From Polycladidibacter hongkongensis (GTDB taxonomy: Bacteria; Pseudomonadota; Alphaproteobacteria; Rhizobiales; Stappiaceae): a stretch of 64,000 bases of DNA. Where the stretch lies: contig NZ_LLWC01000030.1 of NCBI RefSeq assembly GCF_001561995.1, positions 39,308 through 103,307 of the forward strand. Direction: 5' to 3'. The notes below the pieces were generated by a model. The model was not told where the DNA came from. It saw nothing but the letters and a program-made list of their open reading frames with translations, and searched no databases. Of the stretch, positions 25,046 to 34,180 are shown piece by piece. The position numbers were made by a program, and so were the translations under genes. The stretch's first letter is position 1. Every line of letters starts with the position of its first letter.

Positions 25046-26320
25046 ATGTTAGATATGAAATGGGTTCGCGAGAACCAAGCGGCTTTGGACGAGGCTTTGA
25101 AAAAACGTGGCGCAGAGCCACGTGCTGCCCACTTGATCGAGCTGGATGAAGCTCGCCGCTCCCACACCACCAAACTTCAGGAAGCCCAGACGCGCCGAAA
25201 TTCCGCTTCCAAAGAGATCGGTAAGGCAAAAGCCACCGGGGATGAAGCTGCTGCAAAAGCGCTGATGGATGAAGTGGCGCAAATCAAAAGCTTTATTCAA
25301 AACGGCGAAGAAGAAGAGCGCCGCCTGAATGCAGCTTTGGAAGAGGCTTTGAGCGTTGTCCCGAATATTCCGCTGGATGATGTACCTGTTGGGCAGGATG
25401 AAGCGGACAATGTGCTGCTGCACACCCACGGGGAAAAGCCGGAATTCGATTTTGCACCAAAGGAGCATTTCGAGCTTGGAGAGCAACTCAAAGGCATGGA
25501 TTTTGAGCGGGCTGCCAAGCTTGCTGGCTCTCGTTTTGTGGTGTTGAAAGGGCAAATCGCGCGACTGGAGCGCGCTATCGGCCAGTTCATGATTGATTTG
25601 CACACACAGGAAAATGGCTACAATGAAGTCTCGCCGCCGTTACTGGTGCGCGATGAGTCGCTTTATGGCACAGGGCAGTTGCCGAAGTTTTCCGAGGACC
25701 AGTTCAAGACCACTGATGGTTATTGGATGATCCCGACTGCCGAAGTGCCGCTGACCAACCTTGTAGCCGGTGAAACGCTGGATGTAGATGCGCTGCCTAT
25801 CCGGGTAACGGGTCTGACCTACTGCTTCCGCTCTGAGGCAGGCTCTGCCGGGCGCGATGTGCGCGGCATGCTGCGTCAGCACCAGTTCCAGAAGTGTGAA
25901 ATGGTGTCCATCACCGATGAGGACAGCTCTCTTGAAGAGCTAGAGCGCATGCGCGGCTGTGCCGAGATGGTGCTGCAAAAGCTGGGTCTGCATTACCGGG
26001 TTATGACCCTGTGTAGCGGGGATATGGGCTTTGGCGCGCGCAAAACATACGATCTGGAAGTGTGGCTGCCGGGGCAGGATGCGTACCGCGAGATCTCTTC
26101 TTGCTCAGTCTGCGGCGATTTCCAAGCCCGGCGCATGATGGCGCGCTATCGCGTCGCTGGCGAGAAACAGCTGAAGTTCGTGCACACATTGAACGGCTCC
26201 GGCCTTGCTGTTGGGCGTTGTTTGATTGCGGTGCTGGAGAACTACCAGAACGCAGATGGGTCAATCACCATCCCAGACGCGCTGCGGCCCTATATGGGCG
26301 GGCTGGAAAAAATCGGTTAG
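25046..26320 (+). CDS. serS: seryl-tRNA synthetase
   Basis: A 424-residue class II synthetase. The N-terminal coiled-coil tRNA-binding arm (about residues 25-110) precedes the catalytic core with motif 2 ([23 protein letters not shown] in part: FRSEAGSAG) and motif 3 ([19 protein letters not shown]). The N-terminus [10 protein letters not shown] is the family standard, and GGAG precedes this ATG, so the longer reading from 25022 is rejected. Between tatC and surE, as in many alphaproteobacteria. Confidence 0.97.
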   Translation: MLDMKWVRENQAALDEALKKRGAEPRAAHLIELDEARRSHTTKLQEAQTRRNSASKEIGKAKATGDEAAAKALMDEVAQIKSFIQNGEEEERRLNAALEEALSVVPNIPLDDVPVGQDEADNVLLHTHGEKPEFDFAPKEHFELGEQLKGMDFERAAKLAGSRFVVLKGQIARLERAIGQFMIDLHTQENGYNEVSPPLLVRDESLYGTGQLPKFSEDQFKTTDGYWMIPTAEVPLTNLVAGETLDVDALPIRVTGLTYCFRSEAGSAGRDVRGMLRQHQFQKCEMVSITDEDSSLEELERMRGCAEMVLQKLGLHYRVMTLCSGDMGFGARKTYDLEVWLPGQDAYREISSCSVCGDFQARRMMARYRVAGEKQLKFVHTLNGSGLAVGRCLIAVLENYQNADGSITIPDALRPYMGGLEKIG

Positions 26321-26330
26321 GACTGCAAGT

Positions 26331-26365
26331 AACGCCGGCTCTTTTAGCCGGCGTTATTATTTTGG
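26331..26365 (+). terminator. terminator of serS
   Basis: Perfect 10-bp stem AACGCCGGCT/AGCCGGCGTT (26331-26340/26346-26355) with a 5-nt CTTTT loop, followed by ATTATTTT. Confidence 0.85.
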
Positions 26366-26414
26366 CACATAACCGATTTATACGGGTGACCTAAAACGTT
26401 TAAGGAAAAAAGCG

Positions 26415-27185
26415 ATGCGTATATTGATTGTAAACGATGACGGGATCCACTCTGAAGGGCTGCATGTACTGGAGCAGATTGCGCTAGAGCTTTCCGATGA
26501 TGTTTGGGTGGTGGCACCTGAGAGTGATCAAAGCGGTGTGGCGCATTCGCTGACGCTCAACGACCCCCTGCGTCTGCGAAAAATAGATGAGCGGCATTTC
26601 GCTGTGCGCGGGACACCGACAGATTGCGTCATCATGGCAGTGAGTGTGGTGTTGGACAAGGCACCGGACCTTATCCTTTCCGGCATCAACAAAGGCTGTA
26701 ATGTGGCTGATGATGTGACGTATTCGGGCACAATCGCCGGAGCGATGGAAGGCACTTTGCTGGGCATCCGCTCGATTGCAGTTTCACAGCACTACAACTT
26801 CACGGAGCTGAAGGGCGTTGACTACGCACCGGCGCTGAAGCATGGGGCGGCTCTTATCAAGGAATTGCTTGACTATGACTTGCCAGCTGAAACGCTGCTG
26901 AATGTAAACTTCCCGGCGGTTGCGCCGCAGGAAGTGAAGGGGGTTCAGGTGGTGCGACAAGGGAAGCGCAGCACAGATTCCATGTTTATGGATGGGCGTA
27001 AGGATGGGCGCGGCAATCCGTATTACTGGCTGGCGTTTAACAATGGCGAAGTGCCGCGGGTCAAGGGTACGGATATCGACGCCATTGAAGATGGTTACAT
27101 CGCCGTGACGCCTCTGCATTTAAACCTGACTGCTGACGAATTGATGGGATCACTGGCCCAACATTTGCAAGGCGCGCAGGGCTAG
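26415..27185 (+). CDS. surE: 5'/3'-nucleotidase SurE
   Basis: A 256-residue metal-dependent nucleoside-monophosphate phosphatase of the SurE family. The metal-binding [10 protein letters not shown] motif is at residues 7-16, followed by [17 protein letters not shown], the GTPTDCV motif and [21 protein letters not shown] (Asn ligand in GIN). Typical length. SurE is associated with stress survival and often pairs with pcm, which follows here. Confidence 0.95.
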   Translation: MRILIVNDDGIHSEGLHVLEQIALELSDDVWVVAPESDQSGVAHSLTLNDPLRLRKIDERHFAVRGTPTDCVIMAVSVVLDKAPDLILSGINKGCNVADDVTYSGTIAGAMEGTLLGIRSIAVSQHYNFTELKGVDYAPALKHGAALIKELLDYDLPAETLLNVNFPAVAPQEVKGVQVVRQGKRSTDSMFMDGRKDGRGNPYYWLAFNNGEVPRVKGTDIDAIEDGYIAVTPLHLNLTADELMGSLAQHLQGAQG

Positions 27186-27211
27186 GGCGCAATCACTAAC
27201 GCTGTTTTGGT

Positions 27212-27242
27212 GAGGTCGTACCTTTCGGCGCGGCCTCATTTA
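27212..27242 (+). terminator. possible terminator between surE and pcm
   Basis: Seven-pair stem GAGGTCG/CGGCCTC (one G-T) around a 12-nt loop, followed by ATTTATTCTTTATT. Weaker than the other terminators in the window. Confidence 0.4.
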
Positions 27243-27311
27243 TTCTTTATTAAGGATAATTGACGATTAATGGGCGGTGTTCACAGGAATTGAGTGAGGC
27301 GTGGCCCGCGA

Positions 27312-27989
27312 ATGTTAGAGGCAGTCGAGCAGCAAGAGATGGCAAGGCGGGCAGCGTTTATGATGGCGTTGCGGGCGAAGAATGCTGCGAACCACAGGGT
27401 GTTGCAAGCGCTTGAAGCTGTGCCGCGTGAAATGTTTCTGCAAGCTAAGTGCCAAGGCAATGCATTTGCAGATCGGATGCAGCCGATTGACTGCGGACAG
27501 ATGGGTTTGGCGCCGTCATTGATCGCTCGGCATCTCACGATTCTTGAGATTAAGGAAGACCACCGGATTTTGGAGGTCGGCACGGGATCCGGTTATCAAG
27601 CCGCTGTTATTTCACACCTTTGTGGGTATCTGACCAGTGTAGAGCGTTATCGGACATTGGTTGAACTGGCGTCGCGAAGGCTGGCCAGCTTAAAGCGTCG
27701 TAACGTGGAGGTTGTGCTCGGAGACGGGCTGATGGTGGACAGCGCCTGGGAGGATGAAGGGGTTGTATATGACCGGATTATCCTCAATGGCTGCATCAGC
27801 GAGGTGCCAAATTTTCTTCTCAATAAGCTTGCAGCGGGAGGGCAGCTGCTGGTGCCGGTGCGCGGTGCAGGAGAACGCGGGCTTAGTCAGGTCTTGTTAA
27901 TAAGCGGGAGCGGCCGGGCACAGGAGCGACAAGAGCTCGGCTTTGCGCCCTACCTACCTCTGGTGGGGGGAACTGCAAAAAAAATGTAG
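27312..27989 (+). CDS. pcm: protein-L-isoaspartate O-methyltransferase-like, diverged
   Basis: A 225-residue class I SAM methyltransferase in the pcm position after surE. The SAM-binding motif I is intact (EVGTGSGYQAAV), and VPREMFLQ is family-like. The loop that normally reads about GQTISQP, with the substrate-binding Ser/Thr, is here GQMGLAP, so the usual hydroxyl residues are missing. It may repair isoaspartate by an altered site or have another substrate. Start uncertain: ATG at 27312 chosen over a GTG at 27294; Shine-Dalgarno weak. Confidence 0.75.
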   Translation: MLEAVEQQEMARRAAFMMALRAKNAANHRVLQALEAVPREMFLQAKCQGNAFADRMQPIDCGQMGLAPSLIARHLTILEIKEDHRILEVGTGSGYQAAVISHLCGYLTSVERYRTLVELASRRLASLKRRNVEVVLGDGLMVDSAWEDEGVVYDRIILNGCISEVPNFLLNKLAAGGQLLVPVRGAGERGLSQVLLISGSGRAQERQELGFAPYLPLVGGTAKKM

Positions 27990-28074
27990 TTTCCATGTTT
28001 CTCTTAAATATTTGTCAACCGTCCCTGTCCAGAATTGCGACAGGGCCTTTACGTGCTGTTGTGATAGGGCGGTT

Positions 28075-29487
28075 ATGAAAACGTTTTGCATAGAACAAAA
28101 ACTGATTTCTCCAAGATTGTTGGGTGTGCTGCTTGCTGCTTCAGCGCTGGCGGGATGTTCTACGTCGCGGTTTGAGTATTCGAGCCAAACCCAGTTGACG
28201 CCACAACAGTCTGCTGAGATGGCCGCTTTGTTGCCACAGGGTAATGTTGGTGCGGTTCGCGCACAGCCCTATTCAGGGCGGACGCCGGTGGCTATGGCAG
28301 AGGGCACGCGTGACGTATCGCGAGTTAATCCAGGAGGTCGTCCGCAACCTGTGCAGTTGAGCGGGCGGACCAGCTTGCAACCAATGCCGAGCCGATCAAA
28401 GCCTGCACCATATGTGGTTGCGGCAACGCCGCCTCAGCAGCGGGGCTATTCCACGTCTGGTCAACGCGGCGCGATCTCGCCACAGCCAGTCCTGCTCCCC
28501 GCATCCAGTGGCCAGCAGAAGCCGGTGCAATTGGCAAAGTTGCCAGTGCAACAGCGCCCGCAAAGTGTGCGACCCGCGCCTTACACTAGCAATCGGGTGG
28601 TGAAGAATCCGCAGAAACTTCCCGCGATGCAGGTAAATGCTGCCCCTGTGGCGCAGAAGGGTGACTTTAACCCTGCTGCGACCCGCTTGCAGCAAGTACA
28701 AAGCAAAAAGGCGATCCCTTCTTCTGTCAGTGTGGCTGCGCTCACATTTCCGCAGAAAATGACTATTTTGCCGCGCGATAATCCGGCGCGTTTGGCCTCG
28801 GCGGCTGCCACTGTTGCGTTGCCGCAGAGCCAAAAGACTTCGGCTCCTACGGCTGTGACCCCGGCGGCTCCGGCCCCGCAGCCGGTATCTGCATCAGCAC
28901 AGCCTGTACAGGCTAAGACTATGCAGCCTGTGCAAGAGGCGCCAGCAAAACAAACCCAAAGTCCGTCCACACCAGCTGATACGCAGGTAAATGGACAGAC
29001 CTTGCCTGATGCAACAGCGCAGAACGAGGTTGTGACTACCAATTCAGTGCCGGCAGCTCAGCAACAGGTAGCGGCAAAAGCGCCGCCTGCCGTTAAAGGG
29101 GCTGGTATGCCTGCATTCCGTTGGCCAGTGCGTGGGCGGATAATCTCCGACTTTGGTACGAAGGCCAGCGGGGCGCGCAATGACGGCATCAATTTGGCTG
29201 TTCCGGAGGGGACAGAGGTGCGTTCGGTGCTTGATGGTACTGTTGTTTATGCGGGTAATGAGCTAAAGGGCTTTGGTAATCTGGTGCTCATTCGCCATGC
29301 CGATGGCTGGGTCTCGGCTTATGCGCATAACAAAAAGTTGCAGGTGCAGCGCGGCGATGTGGTGCGGCGCGGGCAGGTATTGTCTCTCGCCGGGGCGAGT
29401 GGTTCTGTTAGTCAGCCGCAGTTGCACTTTGAGCTGCGCCGAGACAATGCGCCGGTCGATCCGCTGGTGTATTTGCCTACCAGCTAA
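28075..29487 (+). CDS. LytM/M23-domain lipoprotein, NlpD/amidase-activator type
   Basis: A 470-residue outer- or inner-membrane lipoprotein: signal peptide with lipobox LAGC (about residues 22-25), a long Pro/Gln/Ala-rich disordered stretch (about 40-340), and a C-terminal LytM domain (about 345-470). The domain resembles NlpD (DGTVVYAGNELKGFGN, SAYAHNKKL, LHFELR). Of the zinc and catalytic residues of active M23 peptidases, the HxxxD pair is replaced (RNDGINLA), and HxH reads QLH. It is therefore probably a non-catalytic activator of cell-wall amidases at division. I see no LysM repeat. Start at the ATG of 28075, which begins the signal peptide. Confidence 0.85.
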   Translation: MKTFCIEQKLISPRLLGVLLAASALAGCSTSRFEYSSQTQLTPQQSAEMAALLPQGNVGAVRAQPYSGRTPVAMAEGTRDVSRVNPGGRPQPVQLSGRTSLQPMPSRSKPAPYVVAATPPQQRGYSTSGQRGAISPQPVLLPASSGQQKPVQLAKLPVQQRPQSVRPAPYTSNRVVKNPQKLPAMQVNAAPVAQKGDFNPAATRLQQVQSKKAIPSSVSVAALTFPQKMTILPRDNPARLASAAATVALPQSQKTSAPTAVTPAAPAPQPVSASAQPVQAKTMQPVQEAPAKQTQSPSTPADTQVNGQTLPDATAQNEVVTTNSVPAAQQQVAAKAPPAVKGAGMPAFRWPVRGRIISDFGTKASGARNDGINLAVPEGTEVRSVLDGTVVYAGNELKGFGNLVLIRHADGWVSAYAHNKKLQVQRGDVVRRGQVLSLAGASGSVSQPQLHFELRRDNAPVDPLVYLPTS

Positions 29488-29506
29488 GCTTTAAACGATA
29501 AAGTAG

Positions 29507-29536
29507 AAAGGGACCCAAGTTAGGGTCCCTTTTTTG
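29507..29536. terminator. bidirectional terminator between LytM gene and DUF815 gene
   Basis: Perfect 10-bp stem AAAGGGACCC/GGGTCCCTTT with a 6-nt loop; T-run on the plus strand (29530-29536), and A/T flanks also suit the convergent gene. Confidence 0.85.
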
Positions 29537-29541
29537 TTGGG

Positions 29542-30426
29542 TTAGAGCCTAATTTTGTGTTCGCCTGCAAGGTGAGAGATAAACTGCCATGCAACGCGTC
29601 CCGAGCGGGCGCCGCGGGTGGTGGCCCATTCCAATGCACGGGCACGGAGCCGCTCGGGTGGTTCGGGAATTTGATAGTGCGCGGTGTAGGCGGTGATCAT
29701 TTCCAGATAGTCATCCTGCGAACAATTGTGGAAACCTAGCCAGAGGCCAAATCTATCAGATAAAGAGACTTTTTCATCGATCACCTCGGCGGGGTTGATC
29801 GCGGTGGAGCGTTCGTTCTCCATCATGTCGCGCGGCATCAGGTGGCGGCGGTTGGAAGTGGCATAGAACAGGACATTTTCCGGCCTTCCTTCGATGCCGC
29901 CATCAAGCGCTGCCTTCAAGCTTTTGTAGCTGGTCTCGTTGCCGTCAAAGGACAGATCATCGCAAAAGACGATAAAGCGGTGGGGGTGCGCACGCAGCTG
30001 GCCAAGCAGGGTTGGCAACTCGCTAATGTCTTCGCGGTGGATTTCTATCAGGATTAGGCGAGCTGCGTTGCGACTTTCGCAAATATGGGCATGGATCGCC
30101 TTGACCAATGAGGATTTGCCCATGCCTTTGGCGCCCCAAAGCAGCACGTTGTTAGCAGCAAAGCCATCTGCGAAATTCATAGTATTGTCTAGGAGTTGCT
30201 GTTTTGATCCGCCAACAGCCTGTAAAAGACCGAGATCAACCTTGTTCACCTGCGCAACCGGACGGAGCGAAAATGGCTGACTACAAAAAACGTAGGCATT
30301 TTCTTCGGTTAAGGTGATTTGCAGGGAGTGGGTGCCCGCCAAGGTCGCGAGCGCCTCGCTAAGGGCTGAGAGTTTGTCATCAATCCGGCTCAGATATGTG
30401 TCTAAAGCCTCGGCAGTCTTGCTCAT
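29542..30426 (-). CDS. AAA-type ATPase, DUF815 family
   Basis: A 294-residue P-loop ATPase of the DUF815 family, conserved in alphaproteobacteria but with no established function. Walker A GAKGMGKSS is near residues 98-106, Walker B IVFCDDLSFD near 150, and ATSNRRHL serves as a sensor-1-like motif. The C-terminus carries an arginine-rich RARALEWATTRGARSGR block. The N-terminal 60 residues look helical. Single gene convergent with the LytM gene. Confidence 0.85.
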   Translation of the reverse strand: MSKTAEALDTYLSRIDDKLSALSEALATLAGTHSLQITLTEENAYVFCSQPFSLRPVAQVNKVDLGLLQAVGGSKQQLLDNTMNFADGFAANNVLLWGAKGMGKSSLVKAIHAHICESRNAARLILIEIHREDISELPTLLGQLRAHPHRFIVFCDDLSFDGNETSYKSLKAALDGGIEGRPENVLFYATSNRRHLMPRDMMENERSTAINPAEVIDEKVSLSDRFGLWLGFHNCSQDDYLEMITAYTAHYQIPEPPERLRARALEWATTRGARSGRVAWQFISHLAGEHKIRL

Positions 30427-30667
30427 AACCGGTCGTTGATCCTGTTGGAATTGTCTGTGAGGTGAACTGTCAGTTTGGCGCGTGGGCGTAAAAGCTGCAA
30501 CAGGAATGTTTAGTAGTGAGGTGTGGTGCCTGTGGGTAGGGGGGCGGGCAGGGCAGCGGGATGGGTGGCAAACTCTTGAAAACAGCGGCGCGGCCTGTAT
30601 AGTCCGCCCTAACCTTTAAATTTTTTCGAAAGATGCCATATGCAGTTTCGGAGAGTTAATAGAAGGT

Positions 30668-30688
30668 GCTTCACCAAGGGGGTGAAGC
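30668..30688 (+). promoter_or_regulatory. hairpin in the yajC leader
   Basis: Perfect 8-bp stem GCTTCACC/GGTGAAGC with loop AAGGG, ending 6 bp before the AAGGAG ribosome-binding site of yajC. No T-run follows, so it is a leader structure rather than a terminator. Confidence 0.4.
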
Positions 30689-30704
30689 TCTTAAGGAGAT
30701 AGCA

Positions 30705-31040
30705 ATGTTGATTACCCCAGCTTTCGCGCAGTCGGCCGGTGCCGCAGGTGCTCCCGGCATGATCATGCAGTTCATGCCGTTTATCCTGATCTTTGTGATC
30801 ATGTGGTTCTTGATCATCCGTCCGCAGCGTCAGCGCATGAAAGCTCATCAGGAAATGATCAATAACGTGCGTCGCGGCGACACCATTGTCACCTCTGGCG
30901 GCTTGATCGGTAAAGTCGCCAAGGTTGTTGATGATGGCGAGGTTCAAGTGGATGTGGCTGAGGGCGTGCGTGTACGCATCGCTCGCGCTATGATTCAGGA
31001 AGTGCGTGCAAAAGGCGAACCGGCCAAAGATAGTGAATAA
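30705..31040 (+). CDS. yajC: preprotein translocase subunit YajC
   Basis: A 111-residue single-span membrane protein of the SecDF-YajC complex. The N-terminal MLITPAFAQ start, hydrophobic helix FMPFILIFVIMWFLII, following RPQRQRMKAHQEM and GDTIVTSGGLIGKV block are all typical. AAGGAG stands 6 nt before this ATG, so the upstream in-frame start at 30666 is rejected. Heads the yajC-secD-secF operon. Confidence 0.96.
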   Translation: MLITPAFAQSAGAAGAPGMIMQFMPFILIFVIMWFLIIRPQRQRMKAHQEMINNVRRGDTIVTSGGLIGKVAKVVDDGEVQVDVAEGVRVRIARAMIQEVRAKGEPAKDSE

Positions 31041-31142
31041 GCGCGCTTTCACATCCTCAAATAAACAGCGCTTTTAAGAAGAAAAGGGCCGGGCCGCGTG
31101 GGCTCGGTCGTTTTTGCTAGGTGCTGCAACCAGGCATTTGCT

Positions 31143-32747
31143 ATGCTTTATTTTTCCCGATGGAAGATTACCACAATTGTACTTGTGGTGCTGGGTGGGT
31201 TGTTGACGACTCTACCCAACTTTTTATCCAGCGAAAGCTTGAGGAGCTGGCCAGATTTTCTGCCAGCTAAACAAGTAGTGCTGGGCCTTGACCTGCAAGG
31301 CGGGGCATATCTGCTCTACGAAGTCGATAAAGACGACTACAAGGTGAAACAATATCAGCAGCTTGAGGGATCTATCCGCCGCGCTTTGCGCGAGAAGCCT
31401 CGCATTGGCTACACCGGTCTTGGAGTTGTTGAAGGTGCTGTACAGGTGCGCATTCGTGATGCGCAGGACGTGAGCGAAGCGCGCAAGCGTCTGGAAGGCT
31501 TGCTGAACCCGCAAACGACCGGTTTTGGTGGCCCCTCTGTCAACGAATTTGCGCTTGATATGCGCGATGATGGTTTGGCGCGCATGACCTTCACCGAAGA
31601 CGGTCTGGACATGCGCCTTAACGCGGTTGTGGCCCAGTCAATCGAGGTGATCCGCCGCCGTATTGATGAATTGGGGACCACCGAGCCGAGCATTCAAAAG
31701 CAAGGCAGTGATCGTATTCTGGTGGAAGCACCGGGTGAGAGCGATCCGCAGCGCTTGAAGAATGTGATCGGCCAGACAGCGCAGATGACCTTCCACTTGG
31801 TCGACGAGCGTATGAGTGGCACTCAGGCGCTGAATGGCCGGCCACCTGTGGGGACACATGTGGTGATGGGCGCGGAAGATAACATTCCGTACCTGCTTGA
31901 TAAAACGCCCTTGCTGACCGGTGACGAACTGGAAGACGCGCAGGCGGCATTTGATCAGCGCAACAACGAACCGGTGGTGAATTTCCGTTTTGACCTGACT
32001 GGCGCACGTAAGTTTGCCAAGGTGACACGCGAGAACACCGGCCGCCGGTTTGCGATTGTGCTTGATAACACGGTGATTACCGCTCCGGTGATCCGCGAGC
32101 CGATTACCGGTGGTTCGGGTACCATCTCCGGCAGTTTCTCGGTGCAAAGCGCAAATGATCTGGCGGTGCTGCTGCGCGCTGGGGCATTGCCAGCCAAGCT
32201 GACGGTTATGGAAGAGCGCTCTGTGGGGCCGGGTCTTGGGCAAGATTCCATCGAGGCAGGTAAGATTGCAGCGCTTATTGGCGCGGCACTGGTTGTCATC
32301 TACATGATTGCCTCCTACGGGCTGTTTGGTGTGTTTGCCAATATTGCGCTGGCGGTGAATGTGGTGCTGCTGTTTGCAGTACTGACAATGTTGCAAGCGA
32401 CGCTGACCCTGCCGGGTATTGCCGGTATTGTGCTGACCGTTGGTATGGCCGTTGATGCCAATGTGTTGATCTTTGAGAGGATCCGCGAAGAAGCGCGGGC
32501 AGGGCGTTCAGCGCTTGGCTCCATTGATGCGGGTTTCCAACGGGCACTTGGCACCATTTTGGATGCAAACATCACCACGCTGATTGCGGCGGTGATCCTG
32601 TTCTTCATCGGAACTGGCCCTGTGAAAGGCTTCTCGGTCACGCTGATGGTTGGTTTGTTCACCACTGTGTTCTCTGCGTTTACCGTGTCGCGGTTGTTGA
32701 TCGCCCTTTGGGTGCGTCGTCGTCGGCCTAGCAAGTTACCAATCTAG
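31143..32747 (+). CDS. secD: protein translocase subunit SecD
   Basis: A 534-residue RND-superfamily protein that uses the proton gradient to help pull exported proteins into the periplasm. Visible parts: first helix (ITTIVLVVLGGLLTTLPNF), LGLDLQGG motif, the P1 periplasmic domain (about 60-350), and five C-terminal helices with VGMAVDANVLIFERIREE containing the conserved Asp. The frame is open upstream to 31098; the ATG at 31143 gives the usual N-terminus. SecF starts 10 bp later. Confidence 0.96.
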   Translation: MLYFSRWKITTIVLVVLGGLLTTLPNFLSSESLRSWPDFLPAKQVVLGLDLQGGAYLLYEVDKDDYKVKQYQQLEGSIRRALREKPRIGYTGLGVVEGAVQVRIRDAQDVSEARKRLEGLLNPQTTGFGGPSVNEFALDMRDDGLARMTFTEDGLDMRLNAVVAQSIEVIRRRIDELGTTEPSIQKQGSDRILVEAPGESDPQRLKNVIGQTAQMTFHLVDERMSGTQALNGRPPVGTHVVMGAEDNIPYLLDKTPLLTGDELEDAQAAFDQRNNEPVVNFRFDLTGARKFAKVTRENTGRRFAIVLDNTVITAPVIREPITGGSGTISGSFSVQSANDLAVLLRAGALPAKLTVMEERSVGPGLGQDSIEAGKIAALIGAALVVIYMIASYGLFGVFANIALAVNVVLLFAVLTMLQATLTLPGIAGIVLTVGMAVDANVLIFERIREEARAGRSALGSIDAGFQRALGTILDANITTLIAAVILFFIGTGPVKGFSVTLMVGLFTTVFSAFTVSRLLIALWVRRRRPSKLPI

Positions 32748-32757
32748 GAGTGAAACA

Positions 32758-33714
32758 ATGAAACTTTTACGATTGGTTCCGGCCAAAACCAGCTATCGTT
32801 TTATGCGTTGGCGGGTGCTGTCCTTCCCGGCCTCTGCGATTATCGCAGTGGCTGCGGTGCTGATGTTTGTCATGGTCGGGCTTAACTATGGTATCGACTT
32901 TAAAGGTGGTTCACTCATCGAGATCCGCTCCAAGCAGGGGCCTGCTGATCTTTCTCAGGTGCGCGCGACGCTTGGCAGCTTGCAGCTTGGCGATGTACAG
33001 GTGCAGGAATTTGGTGAGCCTGAAGAGGTGCTGATCCGCATCGAGCATCAGGGCGAGGCGGAAGACAGCCAGCAAGAAGTGATCACCAAAGTACGCGGCG
33101 CTTTGAGCGATGCCTACGAGTTCCGCCGGACGGAAGTTGTCGGGCCGCGGGTCTCCGGTGAGCTTGCTAACAAGGGCCTGCTGGCTGTTGGCTTGTCGCT
33201 GGTGATGATCCTGTTCTACATCTGGTTCCGCTTTGAGTGGCAGTTTGCCGTTGGGGCGATTATCACCACCTTCAACGATATTCTGTTCACCATCGGCTTC
33301 TTCTCTCTGTTCCAGATCGACTTTTCCCTGTCGAGTATCGCGGCGGTGCTAACCATTATCGGTTATTCGCTGAACGATACAGTGGTTGTTTATGATCGCA
33401 TTCGCGAGAATTTGCGCCGTTATAAGAAGATGAAGCTGGAAGACTTGCTTGATCTGTCGATCAACGAGACCCTGTCCCGTACCACCATGACATCGGTCAC
33501 AACGCTGTTGGCGTTGTTGGCGCTGTATTTCTTCGGCGGCGAAGTGATTCAGTCCTTCGTTCTGGCGATGATTATCGGCGTGGTTGTGGGCACATACTCC
33601 TCTATCTTCCTAGCGGCTCCACTGCTTATTCTGCTTGGTCTGCGAACCAGTGTGTTTAGCGGTGAAGACAAAGACGGCACAGAAGACAAGGATAGCGGCA
33701 AGGCAACAGCCTAA
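32758..33714 (+). CDS. secF: protein translocase subunit SecF
   Basis: A 318-residue partner of SecD with six membrane helices. Family features: LNYGIDFKGGSLIEI after helix 1, RRTEVVGPRVSGEL before helix 2, and the conserved TIIGYSLNDTVVVYDRIRENL in helix 4. The short hydrophilic tail after residue 300 is rich in Asp and Lys. Last clear member of the yajC-secDF operon; the Mth938-like gene follows at 22 bp and may be co-transcribed. Confidence 0.96.
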   Translation: MKLLRLVPAKTSYRFMRWRVLSFPASAIIAVAAVLMFVMVGLNYGIDFKGGSLIEIRSKQGPADLSQVRATLGSLQLGDVQVQEFGEPEEVLIRIEHQGEAEDSQQEVITKVRGALSDAYEFRRTEVVGPRVSGELANKGLLAVGLSLVMILFYIWFRFEWQFAVGAIITTFNDILFTIGFFSLFQIDFSLSSIAAVLTIIGYSLNDTVVVYDRIRENLRRYKKMKLEDLLDLSINETLSRTTMTSVTTLLALLALYFFGGEVIQSFVLAMIIGVVVGTYSSIFLAAPLLILLGLRTSVFSGEDKDGTEDKDSGKATA

Positions 33715-33736
33715 CGCGATCGATTTGGAGAAAACT

Positions 33737-34135
33737 ATGGCAAGTCGCGGTGAGAAAATGGTTCGGCTCGATGCTCACTTTCCCCAGCAGGTACAGATCG
33801 ATGCCTATGGGGATGGTGGCTTCCGCTTTGCCGACATGTCGCACCGCGGCTCGCTGTTGTGTTTGCCCTCTGGCATTTATGGTTGGGGGCCAACACAGTT
33901 TGATGACATCGCAGATGATGATCTGGTGCCAGTGCTGCGTGAGGCTGCACAAATCGAAGTCCTGCTTATCGGAGCTGGTGACAGGCTGTTGCCATTTGCC
34001 GAGGCCCGCAAAGCGCCTTTTCGCGAGCAAGGGATAATGGTGGACAGCATGTCTACCGGCGCTGCCCTGCGCACTTACAATGTGCTGCTTAATGAAGACC
34101 GGGCAGTTGCCTGCGCGCTAATCGCCGTTGAATAA
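33737..34135 (+). CDS. Mth938-like domain protein (DUF498/DUF598)
   Basis: A 132-residue cytosolic protein of the Mth938/NDUFAF3-like family, with the typical YGDGGFRFADMSHRGSLL opening, IEVLLIGAGDRLLPF centre, and GIMVDSMSTGAALRTYNVLLNEDRAV block. The human relative NDUFAF3 assists complex I assembly; bacterial function is not established. GGAG precedes the ATG at 33737. Its place between secF and the NDUFAF6-like gene is a common alphaproteobacterial arrangement. Confidence 0.88.
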   Translation: MASRGEKMVRLDAHFPQQVQIDAYGDGGFRFADMSHRGSLLCLPSGIYGWGPTQFDDIADDDLVPVLREAAQIEVLLIGAGDRLLPFAEARKAPFREQGIMVDSMSTGAALRTYNVLLNEDRAVACALIAVE

Positions 34136-34180
34136 ACGGCGTTCTGTTTCATTACACAAGAGATTGCCAGCGAACGCGGG

